From positions 124,001-188,000 of the forward strand of contig NZ_CALNVW010000031.1 of NCBI RefSeq assembly GCF_940670765.1: a DNA stretch of 64,000 bases. Reading direction: 5' to 3'. This document shows positions 24,597 through 33,273 of the stretch, piece after piece (the first letter of the stretch is position 1; each line of letters opens with the position of its first letter). Source of the stretch: Streptomyces sp. A 4/2 (GTDB lineage Bacteria; Actinomycetota; Actinomycetes; Streptomycetales; Streptomycetaceae). The translations under genes were made by a program, and so were the position numbers. The notes under the pieces are model-generated. The model searched no databases, was not told where the DNA came from, and saw only the letters and a program-made list of their open reading frames with translations.

Positions 24597-25385
24597 GTGC
24601 TTTCGGCCCGAAGTATTTTCCAGGAGATCATCGAGAACGACGATGCCTTCCGGCTGTTCTGCTCCATCGCCGCTGCCGGGGAGAGCCAGGGCGGCTGGGA
24701 GAACGGACGCATCGCCGCGCTCGTCCCCGGGAGCATGAGCGACCTCGCCCCCAAGATCGCCCGGCACGGCGCCGACGAGGACAAACACGGCAGGATCTTC
24801 AACGCGCTGCTCAAGAAGCGCGGCCTCGAACCCGTCGGCGTACCGCCGGAGTGCGACTACACGATGCTGCTGGAACAGCGCGGTATCGGCCTGAGCCACG
24901 AGAAGCTGCGCGGCAGTGCGCCGCTGACCGAGCGGGACGTCGTCGTCTATCTCGCGCACAGCAGGGTCACCGAGCAGCGGGCCGCCGAGCAGATGAACAC
25001 CCTGGTCCGGTACGTCGGGGAGCAGGCCGGGATCGGCCGGGCCGTGCGGATGATCTGCCACGACGAGGACAACCACCTGGCCTACTGCCACGAGGAACTG
25101 CTGCGGCTCGCCGCGCAGGGGCACGCCCGCACCATCCACGCCGTGCTGCGGGAGAGCGCGCTGGCGGAGATCCGGGTGTACCGGGAGGTGGGTCTCGCCG
25201 TGCTGGGCCACATGGGCCGCCTCCTGCACTGGCCGAAGGCGAAGACGTCCCTGCTGGCCGCCGGGGCCAACGGCCTCCACGGGTACGAACGGCTGGGCGG
25301 CTGGCACCGCATGGTGAGCCTGAGCATGCCCGAACGGCGCAACGCACTCGGCGGACCCGCGCCCGCCGCGGCCGAATACGCCTGA
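24597..25385 (+). CDS. Ferritin-like four-helix protein with two E-x-x-H motifs
   Basis: 262 residues from the GTG at 24597, which has GGAGG eight bases upstream. Four metal-ligand segments appear in the ferritin-like order: E in AAAGESQGGWE, ExxH in HGADEDKHGRIF, E in VTEQRAAEQM, and a second ExxH in CHDEDNHLAYCHEELL. This is the diiron pattern of rubrerythrin, ribonucleotide reductase R2 and related oxygenases. The last 80 residues are basic and helical with no family I can name. It may be an oxidase, oxygenase or metal-storage protein. It stands alone, convergent with corA. Confidence 0.75.
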   Translation: MLSARSIFQEIIENDDAFRLFCSIAAAGESQGGWENGRIAALVPGSMSDLAPKIARHGADEDKHGRIFNALLKKRGLEPVGVPPECDYTMLLEQRGIGLSHEKLRGSAPLTERDVVVYLAHSRVTEQRAAEQMNTLVRYVGEQAGIGRAVRMICHDEDNHLAYCHEELLRLAAQGHARTIHAVLRESALAEIRVYREVGLAVLGHMGRLLHWPKAKTSLLAAGANGLHGYERLGGWHRMVSLSMPERRNALGGPAPAAAEYA

Positions 25386-25418
25386 ACCCGGCCGGCCGGG
25401 CCGCCCGGCGGCAGCAGC

Positions 25419-26411
25419 TCAGAGCCAGCCGCGCCGTTTGAACTGCCGGTAGAGGCCGAAGACGACCCCGGCCATCAGCGCGATCACCGCCGGGTAGGCC
25501 CAGACCCACTTCAGCTCCGGCATGTGCTCGAAGTTCATCCCGTAGATGCCCGCGACCATGGTCGGTACCGCGGCCATCGCCGCCCAGGCGGAGATCTTCC
25601 GCATGTCGTCGTTCTGCCGCACGCCCATCTGCGCCAGATGCGCGGCCAGGATGTCGGACAGCAGCCTGTCCAGCCCCTCCACCTGCTCGTTGGCGCGGGT
25701 GAGGTGGTCGCTGACGTCCCGGAAGAACGGCCGCGAATGTTCCCGCACGAACGGCACCGCCGCCCCCGAGAGCCGGTTCATGGGATCCTTCAACGGCCCG
25801 CCGGCCCGCCGGAATTCGAGGACCTGGCGCTTGAAGGTGTAGATCCGTGACGCGGTGTTCTTCGACGCGCTGCCGTCGGGCGCGAAGACCTCGGCCTCCA
25901 GCTCCTCCAGGTCGGTCTGGAGCTCGGCGGCCACGCTGATGTAGTGGTCGACGACCGCGTCACTGACCGCGTACAGAACAGCGGTGGGGCCGTGCTTGAG
26001 GACGTCGTGCTCCTCCTCCAGCCGCTTGCGCACGGCGGCGAGCGGGGCGCCCTGTCCGTGCCGCACCGTCACCACGAAGGAGTCACCGACGAAGATCATC
26101 AGCTCGTCCGTGGTCACGGAGTCGCTGTCCGTGTCGTACACCACCGGCTTCAGCACCATGAAGAGCGAGTCGTCGTACACCTCCAGCTTCGGTCGCTGAT
26201 GGGCCCGCAGGGAGTCCTCCACCGCCAGCGAGTGCAACCCGAAGTCACTGCTGACCAGGTCGAACTCCTCCCGCGACGGCTCGTGCAGCCCGACCCAGAG
26301 GAAGGCGTCCCCGTCGGCCCGTGCCTCGGCGAGGGCCGCGGAGAAGTCCGAAGGTCCCTCGATGCGGCAGCCGTCCCGGTAAATGGCGCAATCGACAATC
26401 ACGGCGCGCAT
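25419..26411 (-). CDS. corA: CorA-type magnesium/cobalt channel
   Basis: 330 residues. A soluble N-terminal domain (FLWVGLHEPSREEFDLV) leads through a long helix to two transmembrane helices at the C-terminus. The first ends in the hallmark GMN motif (GIYGMNFEHMPEL) and the second is followed by the basic tail QFKRRGWL. The channel is pentameric and imports Mg2+. The ATG at 26411 (MRAVIVDCAIY) is chosen because AGGGAAG lies just upstream; the open frame continues upstream without coding character. Confidence 0.92.
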   Translation of the reverse strand: MRAVIVDCAIYRDGCRIEGPSDFSAALAEARADGDAFLWVGLHEPSREEFDLVSSDFGLHSLAVEDSLRAHQRPKLEVYDDSLFMVLKPVVYDTDSDSVTTDELMIFVGDSFVVTVRHGQGAPLAAVRKRLEEEHDVLKHGPTAVLYAVSDAVVDHYISVAAELQTDLEELEAEVFAPDGSASKNTASRIYTFKRQVLEFRRAGGPLKDPMNRLSGAAVPFVREHSRPFFRDVSDHLTRANEQVEGLDRLLSDILAAHLAQMGVRQNDDMRKISAWAAMAAVPTMVAGIYGMNFEHMPELKWVWAYPAVIALMAGVVFGLYRQFKRRGWL

Positions 26412-26473
26412 TCTTCCCTGACCGGCTCCGGAGCGCATGCCTGGGGGTGGCGGGACACGTATTCGGCACGGCC

Positions 26474-26479
26474 TAGGCT
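26474..26479 (+). promoter_or_regulatory. -10 box of the histidine-phosphatase gene (leaderless)
   Basis: TAGGCT lies seven bases before the ATG at 26487, and no Shine-Dalgarno sequence intervenes, so transcription likely begins at the start codon. Confidence 0.55.
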
Positions 26480-26486
26480 GGCAGCC

Positions 26487-27173
26487 ATGGCCACGCTGAT
26501 TCTCGTACGGCACGGACGTTCCACCGCCAACACCTCCGGCGTGCTCGCGGGGCGGACGCCGGGTGTCTCCCTCGACGAGCGCGGTGCCGCCCAGGCCGCC
26601 GCGCTGCCCGACCGGCTGGCCGGGCTGCCGCTGGCCGCCGTCGTCACCAGTCCGCTGCAGCGCTGCCGGGAGACGCTCGAACCGCTGCTGGCGGCCCGGC
26701 CCGGACTGGTGCCGCAGGCCGAGGACCGGATCAGCGAGTGCGACTACGGCGACTGGTCGGGACGCAAGCTCGCCGAGCTCGGCGAAGAGCCGCTGATGAA
26801 GGTCGTGCAGCAGCACCCCTCGTCCGCCGCGTTCCCCGGCGGCGAGTCGATGCGCGCGATGCAGGCCCGCGCGGTGGACGCGGTGCGCGACTGGAACGCG
26901 CGCATCGACGCCGAGCACGGTGGTGACGCGGTCTACCTGATGTGTTCGCACGGCGACATCATCAAGTCCGTGATCGCCGACGCACTCGGGATGCACCTCG
27001 ACCTCTTCCAGCGGATCCACGTCGACCCGTGTTCCCTCACGGCCATCCGTTACACCGAGGTGCGGCCGTTCGTCCTGCGGCTCGGCGACACCGGGGAGTT
27101 CGGCTCGCTGGCGCCGCACGGGAGCGGTTCCGGATCGGACGCCGCAGTCGGTGGTGGCGCGGGCGCACCGTGA
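26487..27173 (+). CDS. Histidine-phosphatase / phosphoglycerate-mutase-like protein (MSMEG_4193 type)
   Basis: 228 residues. The catalytic RHG motif is in ILVRHGRSTAN, the proton-donor region in ECDYGDWSGRKL, and the second histidine in MCSHGDIIKSV. The protein lies upstream of a DUF3090 gene, a kinase-like gene and mshC, an arrangement conserved in actinobacteria. Substrate unknown; a sugar or inositol phosphate is conceivable from the mycothiol context, but that is inference. A glycine/serine-rich tail ends the protein. Confidence 0.88.
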   Translation: MATLILVRHGRSTANTSGVLAGRTPGVSLDERGAAQAAALPDRLAGLPLAAVVTSPLQRCRETLEPLLAARPGLVPQAEDRISECDYGDWSGRKLAELGEEPLMKVVQQHPSSAAFPGGESMRAMQARAVDAVRDWNARIDAEHGGDAVYLMCSHGDIIKSVIADALGMHLDLFQRIHVDPCSLTAIRYTEVRPFVLRLGDTGEFGSLAPHGSGSGSDAAVGGGAGAP

Positions 27174-27246
27174 TCGCTCCGCGCAGTAGGGTGGGCGGGC
27201 CGTAATCCGGCCCACACCGCAGCCGAACCCCCATGGAGATCTGGAC

Positions 27247-27837
27247 GTGTCCCGACAGGTGTACTTCTACGACCCGCCGGACCGCTTCGTTGCCGGTACG
27301 GTCGGGCTGCCTGGGCGCCGTACGTTCTTCCTCCAGGCCTCGTCCGGGCCCCGTGTCACCAGCGTGGCGCTGGAGAAGACCCAGGTGGCCGCGCTCGCCG
27401 AGCGCATCGACGAACTGCTCGACGAGGTGGTGCGCAGGACCGGGGGCAATTCCCCGGTCCCGGCCGTCGCTCCGACCGAGGCCGGTGACACCGCGCCGCT
27501 GGACGCCCCCGTCGAGGAGGAGTTCCGCGTCGGCACGATGGCCCTGGCGTGGGACGGCGACGAACAACGCATGATCATCGAGGCCCAGGCGCTGGTCGAG
27601 CTGGACGCGGACAACGACGAAGATCTCGCGGAGGCCGAGGAACGGCTCCTCCAGGACGACGAGAACGGCCCGCCGATGCTCCGCGTCCGGCTGACCGGGG
27701 CACAGGCCAGGGCCTTCGCCAAGCGCGCCCTCGACGTCGTCAACGCGGGCCGCCCGCCGTGCCCGCTGTGCAGTCTGCCGCTCGATCCGGAGGGACACGT
27801 ATGCCCGCGCCAGAACGGATACCGCAGGGGAGCGTGA
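27247..27837 (+). CDS. DUF3090-family protein
   Basis: 196 residues from a GTG (VSRQVYFYDPPDRFVAGTVGLPGRRTFFLQA), the conserved opening of DUF3090. The C-terminus has two CxxC-like pairs in PPCPLCSLPLDPEGHVCPRQNG, a probable zinc ribbon. The last 37 bases overlap the next gene in another frame, so the two are co-translated. Function unknown; the constant neighbours are a histidine phosphatase and the SCO1664-type protein. Confidence 0.9.
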   Translation: MSRQVYFYDPPDRFVAGTVGLPGRRTFFLQASSGPRVTSVALEKTQVAALAERIDELLDEVVRRTGGNSPVPAVAPTEAGDTAPLDAPVEEEFRVGTMALAWDGDEQRMIIEAQALVELDADNDEDLAEAEERLLQDDENGPPMLRVRLTGAQARAFAKRALDVVNAGRPPCPLCSLPLDPEGHVCPRQNGYRRGA

Positions 27838-28619
27838 CGGCCACCGAACTCCTCCTGAAGGGGGAGCTGACGGTACGCGGCCGGGTGCGTGAGGCGTCCA
27901 ACGCGGTGCTGTACTGCTCGGTCTCGTACGAGGGGCGCGAAGCGGCCTGTGTGTACAAGCCCGTCGCCGGTGAGCGCCCGCTGTGGGACTTCCCCGACGG
28001 GACGCTCGCCCGGCGCGAGGTCGCCGCGTACGAGATCTCCGAGGCGACCGGCTGGGGATTCGTCCCGCCGACCGTGCTGCGCGAGGGTCCGTACGGCGAG
28101 GGCATGTGCCAGCTGTGGATCGAGTCCGCCGCCGAGCCGTCGCTGCTGGCCCTCGTCGAGGAGGAGGAACCGGGCGAGGGCTGGAAGGCCATCGCCTTCG
28201 CCGAGGTGGGCGAGGGGCGCACGGCGCTGCTGGTGCACGCCGACGACGAGCGGCTGCGGCGGCTGTCGGTGCTGGACGCGGTGATCAACAACGGCGACCG
28301 CAAGGGCGGCCACCTGCTGCCGACGGACGAGGGGCGGCTGTACGGCATCGACCACGGCGTCACCTTCAACGCCGAGGACAAGCTGCGGACCCTGCTGTGG
28401 GGGTGGGCCGGTGAGCCGCTGACGGCCGAGGCCGTGACGGTACTGGACCGGCTGGCCGGTGACCTGGCCGCGGGCACCGCACTGGCCGCCCGGCTGGGTG
28501 AACTGATCACCGGGGCCGAGGTGGAGGCGCTGCGCGGCCGGGTGGCGGCGCTGAGGGCCGGCGGGCGGCATCCGGAGCCGAGCGGGGACTGGCCGGCGAT
28601 TCCCTGGCCGCCGGTGTAG
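27801..28619 (+). CDS. SCO1664-family protein, PI3/PI4-kinase- or HipA-like fold
   Basis: 272 residues. CVYKPVAGERPLWDFPDGTLARREVAAYEISEATGWG provides the ATP-binding lysine and glutamate regions. LDAVINNGDRKGGHLLP resembles the catalytic D-x-x-x-N-x-D-R loop of PI3/PI4 and HipA-type kinases, followed by GIDHGVTFN with the metal-binding aspartate. It therefore looks like an active small-molecule or protein kinase. The ATG lies inside the DUF3090 gene. Substrate is unknown. Confidence 0.82.
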   Translation: MPAPERIPQGSVTATELLLKGELTVRGRVREASNAVLYCSVSYEGREAACVYKPVAGERPLWDFPDGTLARREVAAYEISEATGWGFVPPTVLREGPYGEGMCQLWIESAAEPSLLALVEEEEPGEGWKAIAFAEVGEGRTALLVHADDERLRRLSVLDAVINNGDRKGGHLLPTDEGRLYGIDHGVTFNAEDKLRTLLWGWAGEPLTAEAVTVLDRLAGDLAAGTALAARLGELITGAEVEALRGRVAALRAGGRHPEPSGDWPAIPWPPV

Positions 28620-28772
28620 CGGGAGCGGAGGCGGGCGGCTCCGCCGCGATCCGCGTACGCGGCCTCCGCACGCCGTCCGCACACAGGATCCGGACAAGCG
28701 CAAGAGTGCCGATTCGGCCATTGTCCCCACTCCGGTTCGTTCCTTGAACTGGCGTCCGGTTACGCTCAAGAC

Positions 28773-30002
28773 ATGCATGCCTGGCCCGCTTCTGAGGTTC
28801 CCGCCCTGCCCGGTGAGGGCGCCGACCTCCAGATCCACGACACAGCGACCGGCGGTCGGATCACTCTCGACCCCGGTCCCGTCGCCCGTATCTACGTCTG
28901 CGGCATCACGCCGTACGACGCGACCCACATCGGTCACGCGGCGACCTACAACGCGTTCGACCTCGTGCAGCGCGTGTGGCTCGACACCAAGCGGCAGGTT
29001 CACTATGTCCAGAACGTCACCGACGTGGACGATCCGCTGCTGGAGCGGGCCGTGCGCGACGGCGAGGACTGGACCGCGCTCGCGGAGCGCGAGACAGCAC
29101 TCTTCCGCGAGGACATGACCGCGCTCCGGATGCTCCCGCCGAAGCACTACGTCGGTGCCGTCGAGGCCATACCCGGCATCGTGCCGCTCGTCGAGCGGCT
29201 CCGGGACTCGGGTGCGGCGTACGACCTCGACGGCGACGTGTACTTCTCCGTGGAGAGCGACGCGCACTTCGGCGAGGTGTCCCACCTGGACGCCGAGGCG
29301 ATGCGGCTGCTCTCGGCCGAGCGCGGCGGTGACCCCGACCGCCCCGGCAAGAAGAACCCCCTGGACCCGATGCTCTGGATGGCCGCCCGTGAGGGCGAGC
29401 CGAGCTGGGACGGCGGCTCCCTGGGCCGTGGCCGGCCCGGCTGGCACATCGAGTGCGTGGCCATCGCCCTCGACCACCTCGGGATGGGCTTCGACGTCCA
29501 GGGCGGCGGGTCCGACCTCGCCTTCCCGCACCACGAGATGGGCGCCTCGCACGCCCAGGTGCTCACCGGTGAGCACCCCTTCGCCCAGGCGTACGTCCAC
29601 GCCGGGATGGTCGCGCTGGACGGCGAGAAGATGTCCAAGTCCAAGGGCAATCTGGTCTTCGTGTCCAAGCTGCGCCACGACGGTGTGGACCCGGCCGCGA
29701 TCCGGCTCGCCCTGCTCGCGCACCACTACCGCTCCGACTGGGAGTGGACGGACCAGGTCCTCCAGGACGCCGTCGAGCGGCTCGGCCGCTGGCGGGCGGC
29801 CGTCTCCCGGCCCGACGGACCGTCCGCGGACGCCCTCGTGACGGAGATCAGGCAGGCGCTCGCCGACGATCTCGACGCGCCCGCAGCGCTGCTCGCCGTC
29901 GACCGCTGGGCCGCGCTCCAGCAGTCCGGCGGCGGTACGGACGAGGGCGCGCCGGGCCTGGTCTCGCGCGCGGCCGACGCGCTGCTCGGCGTCGCCCTGT
30001 AG
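28773..30002 (+). CDS. mshC: L-cysteine:GlcN-inositol ligase (mycothiol synthesis)
   Basis: 409 residues, a cysteinyl-tRNA-synthetase paralogue. The class I motif appears as GITPYDATHIGHAATYNAFD. The zinc-site cysteine is in YVCGIT, the second in HIECVAIAL, and the KMSKS loop reads KMSKSKGN. MshC joins cysteine to glucosaminyl-inositol in mycothiol biosynthesis. The protein is shorter than CysS and lacks its anticodon-binding domain. A TACGCT box at 28761-28766 lies six bases before the ATG with no ribosome-binding site, so the message may be leaderless. Confidence 0.95.
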   Translation: MHAWPASEVPALPGEGADLQIHDTATGGRITLDPGPVARIYVCGITPYDATHIGHAATYNAFDLVQRVWLDTKRQVHYVQNVTDVDDPLLERAVRDGEDWTALAERETALFREDMTALRMLPPKHYVGAVEAIPGIVPLVERLRDSGAAYDLDGDVYFSVESDAHFGEVSHLDAEAMRLLSAERGGDPDRPGKKNPLDPMLWMAAREGEPSWDGGSLGRGRPGWHIECVAIALDHLGMGFDVQGGGSDLAFPHHEMGASHAQVLTGEHPFAQAYVHAGMVALDGEKMSKSKGNLVFVSKLRHDGVDPAAIRLALLAHHYRSDWEWTDQVLQDAVERLGRWRAAVSRPDGPSADALVTEIRQALADDLDAPAALLAVDRWAALQQSGGGTDEGAPGLVSRAADALLGVAL

Positions 30003-30059
30003 GGCCGGTCCGGGGCGGCCCGGCCGTCCCGCTCTCCCTTCTGCCCCTTCCGTCCCTTC

Positions 30060-30091
30060 CGCCCCCGGACTCGCATCAGAGTCCGGGGGCG
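30060..30091 (+). terminator. mshC terminator
   Basis: CGCCCCCGGACTC (30060-30072) and its exact complement at 30079-30091 form a 13-base stem with a six-base loop, followed by a modest T-rich stretch. Confidence 0.85.
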
Positions 30092-30130
30092 GATTTCGTA
30101 TTTCCCCTAGCCCCGTGCTCGTTTCTGCGC

Positions 30131-30136
30131 TAAATA
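30131..30136 (+). promoter_or_regulatory. -10 box of the GH31 gene
   Basis: TAAATA lies six bases before the ATG at 30143 and no ribosome-binding site intervenes, suggesting a leaderless message. Confidence 0.4.
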
Positions 30137-30142
30137 CGCTCT

Positions 30143-33100
30143 ATGCAATCAACAATACGCATGAGAGCGGCGGCAGTTGGCGCACTGCTCGGCCTTGCCG
30201 CGGTCTTCGCGGGGTCGGGCAGCGCACAGGCCGGACCGCCGGGCGCCACCGCGGGCGACAGCGCGGCAGCCGACACGACCGTCGGCAACGTCACCGGCTT
30301 CTCCGCGGACGGGTCCGTCTACCACCTGAACGCGGGAGCGGCCGAGGCCCGCGTCAGTTTTGTTTCCACCGAGACCTTCCGCATCGAGCTGGCGCCGGAC
30401 GGGAAGTTCACCGACCCGACGGGCAGCGACATCGTCCTGCCGCAGGGCAAGGCACCCAAGACCCACTGGAAGGAGAAGAGCGACCGCTACGAGCTGAGCA
30501 CCGGCAAGGTCACCCTGCGCGCGTACAAGGCCCCGCTGCGCTTCGCGCTGTACGGCGCGGGCGGACACCGCATCTGGTCCGAGACCCGCGGGATCAGCTG
30601 GACCGGTGACACCACCACCCAGACCCTGGCCCGCGGCGCCGACGAGCAGTACTACGGCGCCGGTATGCAGAACGGCCGGGGCAACACCTCGCACCGCGGC
30701 CAGACCGTCGAGGTCGGCGTCGACGGCAACTGGGACGACGGCGGTCACCCCAACTCCGTCCCGTTCTACCTCTCTTCGGCCGGGTACGGCGTCTACCGCA
30801 ACACCTACGCCCCCAACACCTACGCGTTCGACGACCCGGTGACGGCCAGCGCCAAGGAACAGCGCTTCGACGCCTACTACTTCGCGGGCAGCGGCGCCAA
30901 GGATGTCATCGGGCAGTACACCAAGCTCACCGGCAAGCCCTTCATGCCGCCGATCTACGGCCTGGAGAACGGCGACGCCGACTGTTATCTGCACAACGCC
31001 AACCGCGGCGAGCGGCACACTCTCGACGCCCTCAAGGTCGCCGACGGTTTCGTGGCGAACGACATGCCCAACGGCTGGATGCTCGTCAACGACGGCTACG
31101 GCTGCGGCTACGAGAACCTCGCGGAGACCGCCAAGGGCCTCCAGGCACACGACACCCAGCTGGGTCTGTGGACCCAGGACGGCATCGCCGACCTCGCCCA
31201 GCAGGTCAAGGACGGCCAGCGGGTCGCCAAGCTGGACGTGGCCTGGGTCGGCGCCGGGTACAAGTTCGCGCTCGACGGCTGCAAGGACGCCTACAAGGGC
31301 ATCGAGGACAACAGCGACGCCCGCGGCCTGACCTGGGCGCCGGAGAGCTGGGCCGGTGCGCAGCGCTGCGGCGTGCAGTGGTCCGGCGACCAGACCGGCA
31401 GCTGGGACTTCATCCGCTGGCAGATCCCGACCTACGCCGGGGCCACCATGTCCGGACTCGCCTACACGACGAGCGACGTGGACGGCATCTTCGGCGGCAG
31501 CCCCCAGACGTACACCCGTGACCTGGAGTGGAAGTCCTTCCTGCCCGCGATGATCACGATGGACGGGTGGGCGGCGAGCGACAAGCAGCCCTTCCGCCAG
31601 GGCGAGCCGTACACCTCCATCAACCGTAAGTACCTCAAGCTCAAGGAGTCGCTGCTGCCGTACATGTACTCGTACGCGCACGAGGCGAACGAGACCGGTG
31701 TGGGCCCCGTCAGGCCGCTCGCGCTGGAGTACCCGGACGACCCGGAGGCGGCCACCGACGCCGCCAAGTACGAGTTCCTGACCGGCGAGGACTTCCTGGT
31801 CGCACCGGTCTACAAGGACACCGGCACCCGGGACGGGATCTACCTCCCGAAGGGCACCTGGACCGACTACTGGACCGGCCGCACCTACCAGGGCCCGACC
31901 ACGGTCAACGGGTACAGCGCCCCGCTCGACACCCTGCCGCTGTTCGTCAAGGGCGGTGCCGCCGTGCCGATGTGGCCGGGCATCAGGTCGTACGCCGACC
32001 GGAAGTCCGACTCCCCGCTGGCCTGGGACATCTACCCGCAGGGCAAGTCGTCCTTCGACCTGTACGAGGACGACGGCGTCACCCGGCAGAACCGCGCCGG
32101 GAAGTACGCCACCCAGCGCGCCGAGGTCGACGCGCCGCGTGCGGGCGGCGGCGACGTGTCCGTGCACATCGGCGCGAGCAAGGGCGAGTTCAAGGGCAAG
32201 CAGACCTCGCGTCCGTACCAGTTCACCCTGCACACCGGTGACGCGCCGAGCGATGTCCAGCTGTCCGGTCACAAGCTGCCGCAGCTGACGTCGGCCGCCG
32301 CGTACGCCAAGGCCGCCCAGGGCTGGTGGTACGACCGCGACGACCGCGGCGGTGTGGTCAAGGTCAAGACGGCCTCGCTCCGCACCGACAAGGCGTTCTC
32401 GCTGAAGCTGAAGAACACCAGCGCGATCGGCGGCGCCCGGCCGGGCGCCACGGCCGTGGTCGCCGCGGCACCGGGCCAGGAGCTCGGCGCGGGCGCAGCG
32501 GGCAAGGTCACCGTCGACGTGACGGCGGGCAACCAGGACGCCACGGGCGTCACCGTCGGCGTGGACGCTCCGGCGGGCTGGAAGACCACCACGGCGACGA
32601 CGGTCGCCAGGATCCCGGCGGGCACCACCAAGCACGTCGAGGTGGCCGTCACCCCGGCCGGGGACACCAAGGCGGGCGCCACCACGCTCACCGCCACCGC
32701 GCGTTACGGTTCGGCGGGCCAGGACCGTACAGCCGTGCAGCCGTTCGGGGTCTCGGTCATGCCGGCGCCACCGGGCGGTGACGTCTGGGCGAGCGACATG
32801 GAGTGGCTGACGTCCACCAACGGGTACGGACCGGCCGAACGCGACCGCAGCAACGGCGAGTCGGGCGCGGACGACGGGCACACCCTGACGCTGGACGGCA
32901 AGACGTACGAGAAGGGAATCGGTACCCACGCCGACTCCGACATCGAGGTCTACCTCGGCGGGCAGTGCTCGAAGCTCACCGCCGACGTGGGCATCGACGA
33001 CGAGATCAACGGCTACGGCGAGGTGGCCTTCTCGGTCGAGGCGGACGGCAAGGTCCTCTGGACCTCGCCGAAGGTGACGGGGGCCTCGGCCACCGTGCCG

Positions 33101-33214
33101 GTGGACGTCGACCTCTCCGGTGCGCGCCATGTGCACCTGAAGGCGACCGCCACCAGCAACACCCACACCGGTGACCACGCGGACTGGGCCGCCGCGCACT
33201 TCACCTGTACCTGA
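30143..33214 (+). CDS. Secreted GH31 alpha-glycosidase with NPCBM domain
   Basis: 1023 residues with a Sec signal (MRAAAVGALLGLAAVFAGSGSAQA). The GH31 barrel includes VAKLDVAWVG (probable nucleophile strand) and WSGDQTGSWDFIRWQIPTYAG (acid/base Asp). A DVDGIFGG segment, a DUF5110-type beta domain (YLPKGTWTDYW; SFDLYEDDG) and an NEW3-type Ig-like domain (about 780-880) follow. The last ~140 residues are an NPCBM carbohydrate-binding domain (KGIGTHADSDIEVYLGGQCSKLTADVG). It probably releases glucose or a related sugar from extracellular glycans. It stands as a single transcription unit between two strong hairpins. Confidence 0.9.
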   Translation: MQSTIRMRAAAVGALLGLAAVFAGSGSAQAGPPGATAGDSAAADTTVGNVTGFSADGSVYHLNAGAAEARVSFVSTETFRIELAPDGKFTDPTGSDIVLPQGKAPKTHWKEKSDRYELSTGKVTLRAYKAPLRFALYGAGGHRIWSETRGISWTGDTTTQTLARGADEQYYGAGMQNGRGNTSHRGQTVEVGVDGNWDDGGHPNSVPFYLSSAGYGVYRNTYAPNTYAFDDPVTASAKEQRFDAYYFAGSGAKDVIGQYTKLTGKPFMPPIYGLENGDADCYLHNANRGERHTLDALKVADGFVANDMPNGWMLVNDGYGCGYENLAETAKGLQAHDTQLGLWTQDGIADLAQQVKDGQRVAKLDVAWVGAGYKFALDGCKDAYKGIEDNSDARGLTWAPESWAGAQRCGVQWSGDQTGSWDFIRWQIPTYAGATMSGLAYTTSDVDGIFGGSPQTYTRDLEWKSFLPAMITMDGWAASDKQPFRQGEPYTSINRKYLKLKESLLPYMYSYAHEANETGVGPVRPLALEYPDDPEAATDAAKYEFLTGEDFLVAPVYKDTGTRDGIYLPKGTWTDYWTGRTYQGPTTVNGYSAPLDTLPLFVKGGAAVPMWPGIRSYADRKSDSPLAWDIYPQGKSSFDLYEDDGVTRQNRAGKYATQRAEVDAPRAGGGDVSVHIGASKGEFKGKQTSRPYQFTLHTGDAPSDVQLSGHKLPQLTSAAAYAKAAQGWWYDRDDRGGVVKVKTASLRTDKAFSLKLKNTSAIGGARPGATAVVAAAPGQELGAGAAGKVTVDVTAGNQDATGVTVGVDAPAGWKTTTATTVARIPAGTTKHVEVAVTPAGDTKAGATTLTATARYGSAGQDRTAVQPFGVSVMPAPPGGDVWASDMEWLTSTNGYGPAERDRSNGESGADDGHTLTLDGKTYEKGIGTHADSDIEVYLGGQCSKLTADVGIDDEINGYGEVAFSVEADGKVLWTSPKVTGASATVPVDVDLSGARHVHLKATATSNTHTGDHADWAAAHFTCT

Positions 33215-33222
33215 TCCCGCAC

Positions 33223-33263
33223 GGCGGAGAGGGGCGGTGCGTGCTGCACCGCCCCTCTCCGCC
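33223..33263. terminator. Strong convergent terminator
   Basis: A perfect 18-base stem (GGCGGAGAGGGGCGGTGC at 33223-33240, complement at 33246-33263) with the loop GTGCT lies between the convergent GH31 and PAC2 genes. Confidence 0.9.
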
Positions 33264-33273
33264 GGACCGGGTG

